Assembly (NCBI GenBank): GCA_002914805.1
Contig: JXTB01000234.1
Location: forward strand, 501,904-565,903
Origin: Parasponia andersonii
Taxonomy: Eukaryota; Streptophyta; Magnoliopsida; Rosales; Cannabaceae
Direction of reading: 5' to 3'
Length of the DNA: 64,000 nt
The first letter of the stretch is position 1; each line of letters begins with the position of its first letter. Shown here in pieces: positions 36,700-49,394 of the stretch. The translations under genes and the position numbers were made by a program. Below the pieces are notes generated by a model. The model saw only the letters and a list, made by a program, of their open reading frames with translations. It was not told the DNA's origin and ran no database searches.

Positions 36700-39600
36700 G
36701 CTTGGACCAGCTGCAATAGGGGATGGCATACCAGGGTCAGAATCGTCGCTGGACAAGATGACCGCACCTGACCCTCTGCCTGTCAAGGCGCCCTCGCCAG
36801 GCTGACCCCCGAGGACCTCCGTAATTTATTCTGGGGGACCAGGGGCAAGGACAATCTCCCTAGCGACAGAAGCAGATGTAGAGGGCTCATCTTTTTCTTC
36901 ATCAAGCATCTTCAATACATCAGCAGGGTACACAATATTAATCTCGTCCCCTAACTACTGCATGTAGTACCTGATGGAATAATGGTCCCTCTCGATGCTG
37001 TTCTGCTCATCGAACTGGTTTGGCATTACCACCTCTGCGTGGCCCTTGAATTCCCTGTTCTCCCAGCAAGACTTGTAGCTCTCTGCAGAAAGGATATCCA
37101 CCTACCTCTGGTACCTTTATCTTCAGTTTTTCTGCATCTGCCAGTCTATCCTTCAGTGCAGCTAGCCTCAGCTTCGCTTGTTGTTGTGATAAGTCGATCA
37201 AAAGAGTGTTAATATCGGCAAGATCTTCGCCACGTCTACGAGATAGCTCGACATGAGCCTCCATCAATTTTTTGTGATTCCAATAGAGATGTCAGATTAC
37301 CTCGTTAGACCGGTCGAGCCTGCACTGTAAGGAATGGGCCTCAAGTTTGGCTTTCGCCTCGGCTTTCCTCGCTTTTTTAGCCTCGTTGATGGCTCTGTCG
37401 CGAGCGATGAAAGCCAAACTCATCTACTGCTCATGCTCCCTGTGTTCTACTGCTCCTGCTCCTTGACCTTGAGCTCGGCCTGGGTTAGCCTGGCGGTCTC
37501 TACCTCAGCCAACTTGGTGACTAGTTCTTCACGCCTAGCCATCTCGACGCTCAAAGCATGGGCCACCATGCTGCTGACCCTAGCCTCATCCAGGCTTCGG
37601 TACAAGTCAAAATCTGCCCTCAATGTAGCAAGGCGACCTTGCTCCGCTCGGCCATCATAGCGCGGGTGTTCAACTACCCGGTCAGCTCGCCAACGCAAGA
37701 GGAGTAGAAGAACTGGATGGTAGCTAGCTGCAAAGTATGAGAACGAGGAGTCACTGTTCAGAGAGGATACCAAGAATCTGGTGCTTACAGTAAGACAAAC
37801 CAAACCTGTGCGATGCTGCAACTGGTGACAAGCTCTACGTTCTCCAGCAAGAGCGCCTCTAGCTCGGGCTCCGTAGCTGTACCCTCTCCCTGAGCATTAT
37901 CTGTGTCTGAGGAACGCGACTCCACCCCACCGACTATGAAGACACCTTTACCCCCTAAGTGTGCTCCAGCAACTTCTTTCGACGCCCTCAGAGTGGCAAA
38001 GGTGGTGGTGGTGGAAAGTAAGGCATTGCCAGGTGCACCTTCTGCAGAAGAAGCTACGATGACTGCTACTGCATAAGCAGCTTCAGCTGCCACCACCGTC
38101 GAAGGGATGCCTGGGTGTGATTTTTCGGTCTTGTCTTGACCAGCATCCTTAGACGGGCTACCTCGCATGGACCTCCTCCTCCTCATGTGGGTCAAAGTAG
38201 CCCCGTCATTGTCGCTGTCAAAAGAGGGCCGGTTCTACCTCTCTTCCCTGTCGGGCTTTCCTCCCCTTTGGACGAATCGGGTTCGCGATCCTACTTTATG
38301 GAGACTGGAGGAGGGGAAGACAGCCAAGACTTCAGCCTCAGAGCCCCTCCGCTGAGCTCAGTAATCTCCCCACGGGAGCGAGCAGCATCAGACCCTGTTC
38401 TCGCCTTCGATCCATGGCTGGGGGTAGAAAAAGTCAGTGTAGAGGGCTCCCCGAGCAGGTTTGAGGGTGCCCCTTTGCCATGCATTACTTTATGGTAGAC
38501 GCCTCCGGAATTGTGAGCTCGCCCACCTCAGGAGGTGGCACCATGGGCATTTCGCCACCTGTTACAAACAGACCCTCCAGGTCGTTGTTCAAGCCCATTC
38601 TTGGGATGACAGCTCCTTGCCCCTAGGCCTCATTCTCTGAGGACACCACCAAACGCCGACTAGCGGGAACCTTGGAGCGAGCCTTGTGCACAGCGGTACC
38701 CCCCTTGATCAGGGAAGGGCCTGCATCCAAACTTTCAAAGAGCAAGCAACATGATTAGAACGCAGCCATGACCTGGTCGACGGAGCACCAAGGTAAAAAA
38801 ATGAACTCACCCTTAACCCTCTTGGGAGTAACGGTTCCCTCCATGTGGAACCTGACACACTCCTCAGCCACGAGCTTCACCGCTTCTTCGAGCTCGTGAC
38901 TGGTTGGCACCACCAGGTTATTGGGACCCACCAGCTGGCTCGAGGCCGTGATCTGATGACCCACCATGGCGATGCGACCCTGCTCATCCCGGCAGAACTA
39001 GTTCAGGGCAGAGGCATCTTCGAAAATGCTTGGTGATGACTCACGTGTCCAGTGGGAAGAGGAGATATGAGACCATCCTTGGCATCATATTCATCACCTG
39101 AGAATTCAGGACAGCCTGGATGTGTCGGCAATCGCCAGAGGACCCAAAGAGGATGATTCACTCCAGCTCTTGGAGCCGACTCATGACAGCCACAGCTCGA
39201 ACCTGCTTTCCTCTGTAGAGGCTACGCAAGGCAAAATATCATGAGGAAAAACGGACGAGATATGCACGGACCCGAAATTCATGACTCAGTACTTACTTTG
39301 CAGAAAGAATAAGGGGATTTGGAAACACTCTATATTCACCCAGGGAGAGCACCATGCCCCTCCGATAGCGTATATCCTGGAATGAGAGTTTTATTGCTTG
39401 TCTGACCTCGGTAAGCCCTAGAAAATGTAGCGTCCCGGGAGCAGCTGGAGATAGAAAGTAGGGTAAGAGCTCTTTTTGGAGATGAGGGTAAGCTTATAGG
39501 CATAAAAGATCACTTCCAGGTCGATATGCACGTTGAGGAGGACAGACAAAGCAGAGAGCCCCATCAAGATCATGACCCCATTAGCATTGAGCTGCATCGT

Positions 39601-39842
39601 GTGAATCCCTGTAAGGCTAAAGAGCTAATGGACCAGGGGAGGGAGAGGAAACCTCAGCCATTCTAGGTGCCTCTTCCCCAGGATGATGGAGCCTTCTGGA
39701 GCTGAGGGGTGAAGGTACCAGTTCATCGGGCCCTCGACCCTTTCTAAGGTGACTCCGCTGGAGAAGAAGAACTGCCTCCTCAACGAGTCTAATTCGGAAT
39801 CCACAACGGGGCAGAGCTTCTGACTCTAATTCAGGGTCATCG
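36700..39842 (-). pseudogene. Antisense ORF region of the Tat element
   Basis: On the strand opposite to gag-pol, the region starting about 39840 reads WYLHPSAPEGSIILG and FPLPPLV, then IDLEVIFYAYKL and LILSAK, resembling the plant 'putative gypsy-type transposon' domain (PF04195, by recollection). Towards 37000-37660 it becomes a charged, Glu/Lys/Ala/Leu-rich coiled-coil-like stretch (LAEVETARLTQAELKVKEQE). Antisense ORFs in this position are known for Tat-lineage elements; their role is unclear. It is a fossil with several breaks. Confidence 0.6.
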
Positions 39843-40180
39843 TGTTAGATGCGATCAAAGAAGATGAAAGGTTCTGGAAAATGAGAGATACGAAAACCCT
39901 AAGATTTGAGAAAGCTGGAATGCTTGGAGATTTTGGTAAACTAAGAAATGAGTGTAAATGCAGCTTTTATAGAGGGGGAGCCAAAGAGTTTTCTCTAGAG
40001 GAGAATAGAGCAAGGAAGATAGAGGCACTAGAATTTCAAAAATTTGAAAAAATTGGGATATGAGATGGCGTGCCCCAACGTCAGTAATTGGGGAGAAATG
40101 ACGGTGAGGGGCCACATGTAGCTCTCGAATTGGAGGACTGGAGGCACGATTTCCCTACTTGATGGATACAAATCCATCAA

Positions 40181-40199
40181 ATAGGGAAATGGGGGCAGC
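40181..40199 (+). other. Polypurine tract of the Tat element
   Basis: A purine-rich stretch containing AGGGAAATGGGGGCAG sits directly before the right LTR. Confidence 0.6.
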
Positions 40200-40359
40200 T
40201 GTGGGGCCCGTTCCTAAATCATATACCACGTGGATGATTAAGTGGCAGAACATGTCACAAATAGGGCGCACCGTCCAACACGTATCCAGAACGACCGATT
40301 AAAAGTCACATGAGTCGCACGTGGTATCGCATAGGCCCATGGGCCAGCCGAGGCCAGGG
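40200..40359 (+). repeat. Right LTR remnant of the Tat element
   Basis: It starts TGTGGGGCCCGTTCC and follows the left LTR up to GCCGAGGCCAGGG, then stops. The next base belongs to the CACTA minisatellite. About 615 bases of LTR are missing. Confidence 0.85.
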
Positions 40360-42010
40360 TATTTTGGGTATTTTATTATTTGAGGGGCATTTTGGATATT
40401 TTGTGGATTAAATGGGGGAATTTTATTATTTTTTTTTAATTTTCAAGTATTTTAGTTACTATAAGAGTATTTTGAGAATTTTATTATTGAAGGGGTATTT
40501 TGGGAATGTTGTGGATTATACAGGTATTTTGGGGTATTTTTTTTATTTTTTTGAGTATTTTACTTACTATAAGGGTATTTTGGGTATTTTATTATTGTAG
40601 AGGTATTTTGGTTATTTTGTGGATTATGAGTATTTTGTGGTTTTTTTTAGTATTTTACTTACTATAAGGATATTTTGGATATTTTATTATTCTAAGGGCA
40701 TTTTGGGTATTTTGTGAATGATAAGGGGAATTTTATTATACTTTTTCATTTTTTGAGTATTTTACTTACTAAAAGGGTATTTTGGAAATTTTATTATTTT
40801 AGGGGTATTTTGAATATTTTGTGGATTATATAGGTATTTTTAGATATTTTTTTAATATTTTTTTTGACTTACTTACTATAAGGGTAGTTTGGGTATTTTA
40901 TTATTCTAGGGTCATTTTGGGTATTTTGTGAATGATAAGGGGAATTTTATTATATTTTTTAATTTTTTGAGTATTTTACTTACTACAAGGGTATTTTGGA
41001 AATTTTATTATTTTAGGGGTATTTTGAGTATTTTGTGGATTATATTGGTATTTTTAGATATATCTTTTAATTTTTTTTGACTTACTTACTATAAGGGTAT
41101 TTTGGGTATTTTATTATTCTAGGGGCATTTTGGGTATTTTGTGATTGATAAGGGGAATTTTATTATACTTTTTCATTTTTTGAGTATTTTACTTACTACA
41201 AGGGCATTTTGGGAGTTTTCTTATTCTAGGGGTATTTTGGGTATTTTGTGGATGATATGGGTATTTATATATATATTTTTTAATTATTTTTTATTTACTA
41301 TAAGGGTATTTTGGGTTTTTTGTGGATTATATGAGGAATTTTATTATATTTTTTTTTAATTTTCAAGTATTTTAGTTACTATAAGGGTATTTTGAGAATT
41401 TTATTTTTGACAAGTTATTTTAGGAATGTTGTGGATTATACGGGTATTTTGGGGTATTTTTTATTTTTTAAAGTATTTTACTTACTATAAGGGTATTTTG
41501 GGTATTTTATTATTCTAGAGGCATTTTGGGTATTTTGTTGATGATGAGAGGAATTTTATTATACTTTTTAATTTTTTTTGAATATTTTACTTACTATAAG
41601 GGTATTTTGGGAATTTTATTATTGTTGGGGCATTTTGGGTGTTTTGTGGATTATATAGGTATTGTTTTATTTTTTTTTGAGTATTTTACTTACTATAAGG
41701 GTATTTTGGGTATTTTATTATTTTAAGGGTATTTTGGATATTTTGTGGATTATATGCATATTTTTAGGTATTTTTTTTAAAATTTGTTTTTGACTATTTT
41801 ACTTACTATAAGGGTATTTTTAGTATTTTATTATTCTAGGGGCATTTTGAGTTTTTTGTGAGTGATAAGGGGAATTTTATTATACTTTTTAGTTTTTTGA
41901 GTATTTTACTTACTATAAGGGTATTTTGGGTATTTTATTATTCTAGGGACAATTTGGTATTTTATGGATTGTATGGGTATTTTTGGGTATTTTGCAATTT
42001 TATGACTATT
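40360..42010. repeat. CACTA minisatellite, expanded version
   Basis: About 15 units of 80-113 bases, each with TTACTATAAGGGTATTTTGG and ATTTTGTGGATTATA-type segments. The equivalent array in CACTA 1 has about five units. Confidence 0.85.
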
Positions 42011-42816
42011 TTACTTAACAAATTAATTCATTATTATTTATTTCATTTATTAATTCTAATAAAATAAAATCCTAACCTCAACAGTTTATAACTCATAAAC
42101 TAAAATAAAAAATATTAATAAAAATCAATATTTAACACTAAAAAATAACCAACTAAACCATTCTTTATACTTAATCAACATTCTCAAAACATAAACATCA
42201 TCAATATCTAATAAAACTAATAATATAATTCACTAATAACTTATCAAATCAAATATAATCTAATAAAAATAATAATATAATCTAATAATCCAACAATCTA
42301 ATAATTTGGTATCCAATAATTAAATATCCATTAAAGCTAATAATATAATATAATAATCTAATATCCAATAATCCATTAAAAATTCATTTCTAATATCAAA
42401 AAAACACAATAAATATTCATAATCCTACTAATATATGATCTAAATAAAATTTAAACTAAAAAAATAAACTATATCACTATCTGATTTTTCCTAATATTAC
42501 AACATTCATTTTACTTGACACTAAAAAAACTAAAATCACAAAACCATAAATTACCTAATAATACAAATTTACATAATATTACAATATTTATTTTTAATTA
42601 TTTAAATAAAAAAAAAAACCATAAGTTAGTCAAAAGCTAAACTATCAAGCTTTCAGTAGGTGGCAGCAGTAGCGGAAGTGGTGGTAGCGGCTGGCCAGAG
42701 GAGGTGGCGGGAGCAAAAGAATTTCCAAGAAAAGATCAATAAAAATTTTAAAAAGATTTAAAAAGAGTTAAATAGCAAAAAAAACTTACCAATGAAGGAG
42801 GAGACTGATTTATGGG

Positions 42817-42846
42817 ATGAGAGAGAGAGAGAGAGAGAGAGAGACT
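42817..42846. repeat. (GA)n microsatellite
   Basis: A GA run in the CACTA 2 arm that corresponds to the (CT)n at about 18938-18995 in CACTA 1, so it was present in their common ancestor. Confidence 0.8.
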
Positions 42847-43999
42847 GAGATGAAAAAATGAGGAGGAAGAAGTTCAGTTTTTGGGTATAGAAATCGATCA
42901 TTTAAAATGGCGACTATTGTTGTCACTTGAAATGAAACGTACTGTTTCATTTAACGCTCAAAAAATTTATGGCGGTCAGTTTAACTGCCTAAATTTTTAT
43001 GAAATACTTAAGTTGTCGTCGCTTTAAATATCATACTCTAAAGTAGAGACCCCACTTTAAATCCAATTTTTTTATTTATTTTTATATTTTTACATTTATT
43101 ATTATTATTTGAATTTATTTATAATAGATTAATCTAAAACGATGACTATTGTCGCCGCTTTAGAGTAAATTTTTTTTACATATTTTCCCCAAGTGGCACG
43201 AGGTGGCGTACTCCTTCTAAAGCGGCAATAAATATCACCACTTTAGACTCTTTGGTGGGAAATTTTGGCACGGTCATCTAAAGCGGCGATACTTATTGCC
43301 GTTTTAGTCATTTTTATTTCTCCGAAAATATAAATACTCTAACTTGTCGCCACTTTAGATTTGAGCTATAACGACAACAAATTGTCGCTGTTTTAGAGTC
43401 GTCGATCTATTACCTCCTTATTGTAGTGTTACCAGAACATTCGTGAATAAAGCTACAAAGGGAAAGAATGGCTTTCCTAGTACTTGGTAGTAAATTAAGG
43501 AAGCTAATCTTTAGAAATCTGAATTTTTGGATAGTATTAATCGTTCTTCCCTCACCTTGCCTCTTGGAAATTTTAATTTGATAAAATAGTCTATTTTAAA
43601 TGAGTATTTGAAATTCCAACTGGTGAACCACATTCATAGTTCGTATTTGATGTCGTTGCTGAGGACTGTTAATTTTCATTAATATCAATACCAAATATCT
43701 TTAATTTTAATTTGAATCTTTGATTTTTTAGTTTCCTGCCTTTGTTTCTAGGTGATTGTGGTCAATGTTTGAGAAAGTTTGGAAAGGACGCTCTATTTCT
43801 TTTTGATTCTGAGATGAGTATACGTGTCAAAAGAACAAAAAAGAAAAAAGAGAAGCTTCTAGACTAGAACAAGACATTATAACTGAAAACCAATAAAACA
43901 ATTTAGCAAGAGAACTAGATGGTGTTGTAGTGAACAACTTAGCATTGCCAGTGGTTAATAAGACACTTTTAGGGATAAGTTATCTGATAATACAAGTCA

Positions 44000-45083
44000 A
44001 TAATTTGAGATCAAGTCAGCTATCATTCAGATAGTACATACTAATGAATTTAGCGGTTCTCCTCTTGATGATCTCAATGCTTATATCGCCACTTTTCTCG
44101 AAATCTGTGAGACCTTCAAATATAATGGTGTTACTGATGATTATATTAGACTGATATTATTCCTATTTTCACTTCAAGACAAGGGTAAAAGTTGGTTGAA
44201 CTCCTTGCCATCTTGGACCATCACTACTTTGAATGCTTTTGCCTAGCAGTTCTTAGCAAAAATTTTCTCACTAGCAAAAATAGCAAAGATGAGAAAAGAT
44301 ATCACTACCTTCACCCAGCAAGATACAAAGACACTATACGAGGCTTAGGAGAGGTATAAAGACATGCTGAGAAAGTGCCCACATCATAGACTTCCTGAAT
44401 GGTTACAACTTCAACATTTCTACAAAGGGTTAAGCAGCTCAACTAGAACCCTTGTAGATGTAGTAGCAGGAGGCTCTTTAATGGTAAGGACACAAGAAGC
44501 AGCTTATGATCTACTTTAGGATATGGATGCTAATGCTTACTAATGGCCAGTTGAATATTGTACACCGAAGAAGGCCAATGGAGTACAAGAAAAAGATGCC
44601 ATATCAGCTCTTATGATTCAAGTTGCTATATTATCAAAGCAAGTTGCTTCCTTAATAGCCAACGCCATTTGCACTCCTCGTAAAGTGTGTGAATTATGCA
44701 GTGGACCTCATCTCCGTACAAAATGCAAAGTTGGTAGCCCCTTTGATACATCACAGTCTGAACAAGTTCAATTTACAGGGAATTTCAATCGGCAACAAAA
44801 CGATCCATTTTCCAACACTTATAATCCAAGATGGTGTAACCATCTAAATTTTTCTTGGAAAAATAACGATAATGCTGAGAAGCCACCAAATGGATTTCAA
44901 CCTGTGCCTTATTCTAAAAAAATTTCACTGGAAGATGCCCTTCCACAACTCAGTTCAATCATCGCTCAGTTTATGATAAGAATTGATACTCAATTACAAA
45001 GACAAGAGACTACTTTACAAAATCAAGTTGCATTCAGCAAGAGACCACTTAAAAAAATTAAGCAGCATCTATCAGAAACATAG
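44000..45083 (+). pseudogene. Gag of the Athila-like remnant
   Basis: Gag motifs include LDDLNAYIATFLEICETF, FSLQDKGKSWLNSLPS and a Cys-rich VCELCSGPHLRTKC. The same type of gag appears at 63590-64000. It is a fossil. Confidence 0.7.
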
Positions 45084-45539
45084 AAGTCCACATTAGTCAG
45101 ATCTACGAGGCACTCTCCATAAGATCCCAGGGTTCATTGCCAAGTAACACGGAGGAAAATCCCAAATAGCAATGTAATGTGATAACCTTAAGGAGTGGGA
45201 AGCAAGTGGAGCAGCCAAGCTAATTAATTTCATCTAACCCACCATCTTATGCTCAGTCATCACCAATAAGCAGAAATGGTTAGCAATCGGCAAAACCCCA
45301 AGGGCAAGCCGAGGCATCTCAACTTGAGATGGAAAGGCAGAAATCTAAACTATTCCTAGAGAACCCCCTGCCATATATTCCTGCTATCCTATTTCCATAA
45401 TGTCTCTAAAAGAATAAGCTTCACAAGTCGTTTTCTAAATTTTTAAAGATTTTTAAGAAGCTGTATATAGTCATTTCATTTGTAGATGCCTTATTCCAAA
45501 TACTGAGTTATGTCAAATTTATGAAAGATATTCTGTCGA

Positions 45540-45860
45540 ATAAGAGGAAGCTTGAAGAGTATGAGATAATTACACTATTGAGGAGTGCAATGCTATTTTA
45601 CAAAAGAAGTTGCACCCGAAACTTAAAGATCCAAGGAGTTTTGCAATTCCCTGCTCTATAGGCAATATAGAGTTTGGAAAGTCATTGTGTGACTTAGGAG
45701 TGAGCATAAATGTAATGCCTCTTTCAGTGTAAAAGAAGCTAGGTTTAGGGGAGGCGAGACCTACTACAATTACATTATAATTGGCGGAGAGATTGATCGA
45801 GTACCCTAGGGGAATAGTTGAGGATGTACTAGTAAAAGTCGACAAGTTTATTTTCCTGCT
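45540..45860 (+). pseudogene. Protease-like region of the Athila-like remnant
   Basis: The frame reads KLKDPRSFAIPCSIGNIEF, then DLGVSINVMPLSV, the usual aspartic protease region of Athila/Tat gypsy elements. It is a fossil. Confidence 0.65.
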
Positions 45861-47160
45861 GATTTTATAGTGCTCAACATGGAAGAGGATAAAGACATTC
45901 CTAGTATATTGTGAAGACCATTCTTAACAACTGGGCAAGTGCTAATTGATGTGCAAAGAAATGAGCTGTGATTAAGAGTCCAAGATGAGGAAGTCACTTT
46001 CAATAGTTGTAAAGTAATTAAGGATCCGTGTGCATCTAATGATTACTTCGAGTTGACATGGTGGATAAGATAGTGGCTAAATCATTTAAAGCCGAGTATC
46101 CAAATGAACCTCTTGAACCTTGTATTTTCCATTCCAAGTTTTTGAAAGCAAAAACTACGAAGTATACGAGTCCTGATGAAGCTACACCATCTTACTTGCA
46201 TAGGAAGATGCGAAAATTTGAGAATCATGGAACCGATCTTCTTGAATCATTTCTATACATCCACAAACGTCCTTGAATATGTCATTAAAGAGTCTAGCTG
46301 AAGACTATAAATTAAGTATTTCTTGGGAGGTAACCTAAGCATTTTAGAACTTTTTCTTTTATTTAGTAGGTTTAGTTTTCATTTTTAGGTTTAATTTTCA
46401 TTAATTTTCTCTCTAATATTTTATTTTTGAAGTTTCTCAAAAGTGTTGGAATAGGTGCGTACGAATAATGATGGAGTTGATGTTGGTACACTAGAACAAG
46501 AATTCAAGGATTATTTTTATTTTTCTTTTCTTTATTTTCTTTATTTTCTTTATTTATTTTTATTTTTAATAGATAGTGTGTCTTAAGTTCAAAAAAATAA
46601 AAAAGGAAATAATTTAAAATTAAAAATAATTAGTGATGATCTAGTTTAAAGTTTTTAGAAGAATGAAGAATGTTGCTTTTATTTATGTGCTTGATTCTGT
46701 GTTAGTTGGTTTTACTGATGATTCTTTGATTACTTTGATCACATATATAGCCAGTTCCAGTTAGTTGTTTTGCTTACTTAAAGAAAGTTTATGTAAATTA
46801 AATACATTTTTATAATCTCATGAATAAACTCTAGAACCTGTTTGAGTATCACTTGAGGTGAAATCCTAAACTACATTGCATTAGAGATATGATTTTGGTC
46901 ATCTTTGGATTGTTTGAGCCTTTTAATCCTACCCTTGAAATAGCCAATTGAGCCTATAATGACCTTTTCTTTGACACTTGTATTTATAGCCTAAACCTTA
47001 AATAGTTTCTAATATTTTATCCTATAACTTGGGAATATATGATCTTTGTTGAATATATTTTGAGTTATGTGATAATATGGGAGGAATGATGGTATTATAA
47101 AAAATTCTTCTAAAGTGAAGAAGAAAAAAAAAGAAAGAAAGAGAGTACTATACCCTTGTG

Positions 47161-47586
47161 CTAGTAAGGCTTGTCTCTATCCATATTTATTTTCTGAAGT
47201 AAATCAAGAGTATATTTTGATTCTGTATGATGAAGACTGGTTCTTTGGGCGTCAAAACCAAGAAAATAGCTGAGTGATATGAGAGACTTAAGAGAAAAAT
47301 GCTTGCTTAAATATGAGATAACCTGTTGCACATCTCTAGGAATTTCCCCTGTAATTAATATGTCATCAACATAGACTAGTAACACGAGAACTTTACCATT
47401 CACTTTACAAAAGAAGAGCGAATTATCAGAAATAGATTTCTTAAAGCCTCAACTTATCAAAACGCTCTTTAGCTTTTCAAATCAAGCATGTGGTGCTTGT
47501 TTAAGACCATACAATGCTTTTTTTAAGCAGAAACACATAAGTAGGTTTAGTTGAATCAATAAAACTTGCTGGTTGAGTCATATGGG
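47161..47586 (-). pseudogene. Copia reverse transcriptase, C-terminal part
   Basis: The copia RT signature VLVLLVYVDDILITG is clear at about 47347-47390, followed by SYLSKHFSLKSLISLSYFLG. It is a fossil. Confidence 0.8.
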
Positions 47587-49389
47587 AGTTGGAAAATATC
47601 CTACATGTAAGAAAAAATGTACATGCATAAAAACTATGGAAAAGACATGATCACATCATTAACACAACGAAAAAGTTAGCAAATTTAGGTTTTATAAGTT
47701 TTACATGAAAATAATTTTCATAACCATAGAACATGCACATATCAAACATAAGATCATGTATAACTTAAATCAAACCTAGATGCATAAATCCTAGAGATAA
47801 GATTTAGGATTTACCTTTTATAGCGTGCTTCTCTTTGATCTCCTTGTTAATGGTGATCAAATCTCTAACCCTAGATCTTCTTGTCTATGCTTTTGCTCTT
47901 AGTTGAAGAGGCTAGTGGGCACCAAGTTGAATCCTTCATTGGAGAATGATCAAGAACACCTTCTTAATTTTTTATAACATCGAGACTTGAGATTGGAGTG
48001 TGAAATTATCAGAAACTATTTCTTCCTCACTTGGCCCATGATGACCAAAATTTTTACTCTCTCCTTCAGTCTTTCACATATAGTACTCTTACAGTTACTG
48101 TGCAGGTTTTTCTCTTATATATCGTATATATATAGGCCCAAAAATTGCTAATCCTAGTCCAATTAGAATTGGACTCGTTCTCTAATTTGAGCTTTGGGTA
48201 TATTTTTACAAATATATCTAACTCTTATAACTTATTTATAAAAATACTAACTTCCGTGTAGAATTATTATGTTACACAGTTTCATGAAACTAATTTCATA
48301 AGTACTACTAACCAATTAATGAGCCTTGTTGAGCTAGACAAGGAACCTAATGGATCTAAATAATTCAAACTCTAATAATATGATAAATACATAATAATTC
48401 TTATTATGGTATTTATATAAATACTATTAATAAATAAGATACTCCGCTAGAGGTCTAATAATGTACTCTTAGATTAAATGTCATGCATTTTATAGAGATT
48501 TAATCAACTAGCCTTGATTAACTAATCTATTTAGTATATTCTATATCATGTGTAAAATCACTATATAATACTGTAGTTACATAAGTGAAATTACCATAAT
48601 ACCCCTCTAACACATGTTTACCTTTAAATTATCATTTTTTTATCAAGGAATAATGTTGTCGATAATATTGTTCTCAATGGCCATTTAGACAAAATAATCA
48701 ACTAATTCACAAAGTGAATACTAATATCTTAGATTTAATTATTCTATGAATCTTGAAAGACCTTAAAGTGATATTAATGTATAGTATCCTCAACTATTTG
48801 GTGTTCCCATCAATTCATAAACCATAACCTCCAATATACCGGAATTCATCTCGAATTTCACAAAGCCTAGTCTTTTAACAAATCAAAAGGTTACATTCCA
48901 TGATAGTCAGTCCAATCAAACATCAAGGATTAAGATCAACATGCTAATAGCTAGTTTATGGTAATACCAAGAATTGAGTTACAACACTCCAACTTCTTTT
49001 TATTACCTGGTTCTCTTCAATATAAATAACTTATTTATGTTATATTAGTGTCTCTATTAGAAGCTAGACACTTCAATAATTTGAGATACATTATTTCAGT
49101 TAAGACAGATAAACACTATAATCTATAGTAAATAAATTATTCTATCTTTATTTACAGATTATGAACTAGTTAATTTAGACTTAGTTAAAGAAACAAGTCT
49201 CTCCATAATTAACACCTAACCATGTTTGCTTCTTTATACACAAAAAGTCATAGAATCTTTTTCAGATAAAAAAACTATTTATCTCAGATAGTTTAATCTA
49301 ACAAATATCATAATTGCATATAAGAAAAAATTGTTTACATTAAAAATATAAAATTAGAAAATCTGTTTTTTAGGGCAAATATCTCAACA
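47587..49389 (-). mobile_element. Solo LTR inside the copia RT
   Basis: The 1803-base segment reads TGTTGAGATATTTGCCC from its 49389 end; flanks ATGGG (47582-47586) and ATGGA (49390-49394) give a 5-base TSD with one mismatch. RT coding sequence lies on both sides. A related fragment lies at 55062-55352. Confidence 0.7.
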
Positions 49390-49394
49390 ATGGA

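Larger units (their letters stand above)
28501..40359 (+). mobile_element. Tat-lineage Ty3/gypsy retrotransposon fossil inserted in gene B exon 2
   Basis: Parts in order: left LTR 28501-29275, primer-binding site TGGCGCCGTTTATGGG (29279), gag, protease, RT, RNase H, integrase to about 34350, a 112-bp tandem array, a region with an antisense ORF, a purine tract before 40200, and 160 bases of right LTR. The order gag-pro-RT-RH-IN is that of Ty3/gypsy; the long 3' part with an antisense ORF and tandem repeats is known for Tat/Retand elements. The element is broken in many places. By eye the two LTRs differ at roughly 12% of 160 positions, mostly transitions, suggesting an age of several million years. 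Confidence 0.85.
40360..43428 (-). mobile_element. CACTA transposon 2, one arm only
   Basis: The right end is the complement of CACTACAATAAGGAGGTAAT at 43428. Inward are subterminal GCGGCGAC/CTTTAGA motifs (42890-43400), a GA tract (42817-42845), an AT-rich part and the minisatellite, in the same order as CACTA 1 but reversed. The transposase side and the other end are absent; the arm stops at the LTR junction at 40360. Confidence 0.8.
43430..47150 (+). mobile_element. Athila-like Ty3/gypsy remnant (gag-protease)
   Basis: A primer-binding-site-like GTCGTTGCTGAGGAC lies near 43654; gag follows at 44000-45080, a protease-like part at about 45570-45850, and further pol-like traces to about 46280. 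No RT was recognised. The region 46300-47150 is AT-rich with no recognised part. The left side abuts the CACTA 2 end and the right side abuts a copia fossil. Broken in many places. Confidence 0.65.

Noticed and set aside
40412-42067. Phe/Tyr/Leu-rich open frames
   Set aside because: They are translations of the A/T-rich CACTA minisatellite and repeat with its unit.
18276-43428. A single 25-kb CACTA element that captured gene B and the Tat element between its inverted ends
   Set aside because: The left half has its own right end at 22058 with a matching TTC TSD, and the LTR it interrupts resumes directly after it. The right arm is a second, separate element in reverse orientation.
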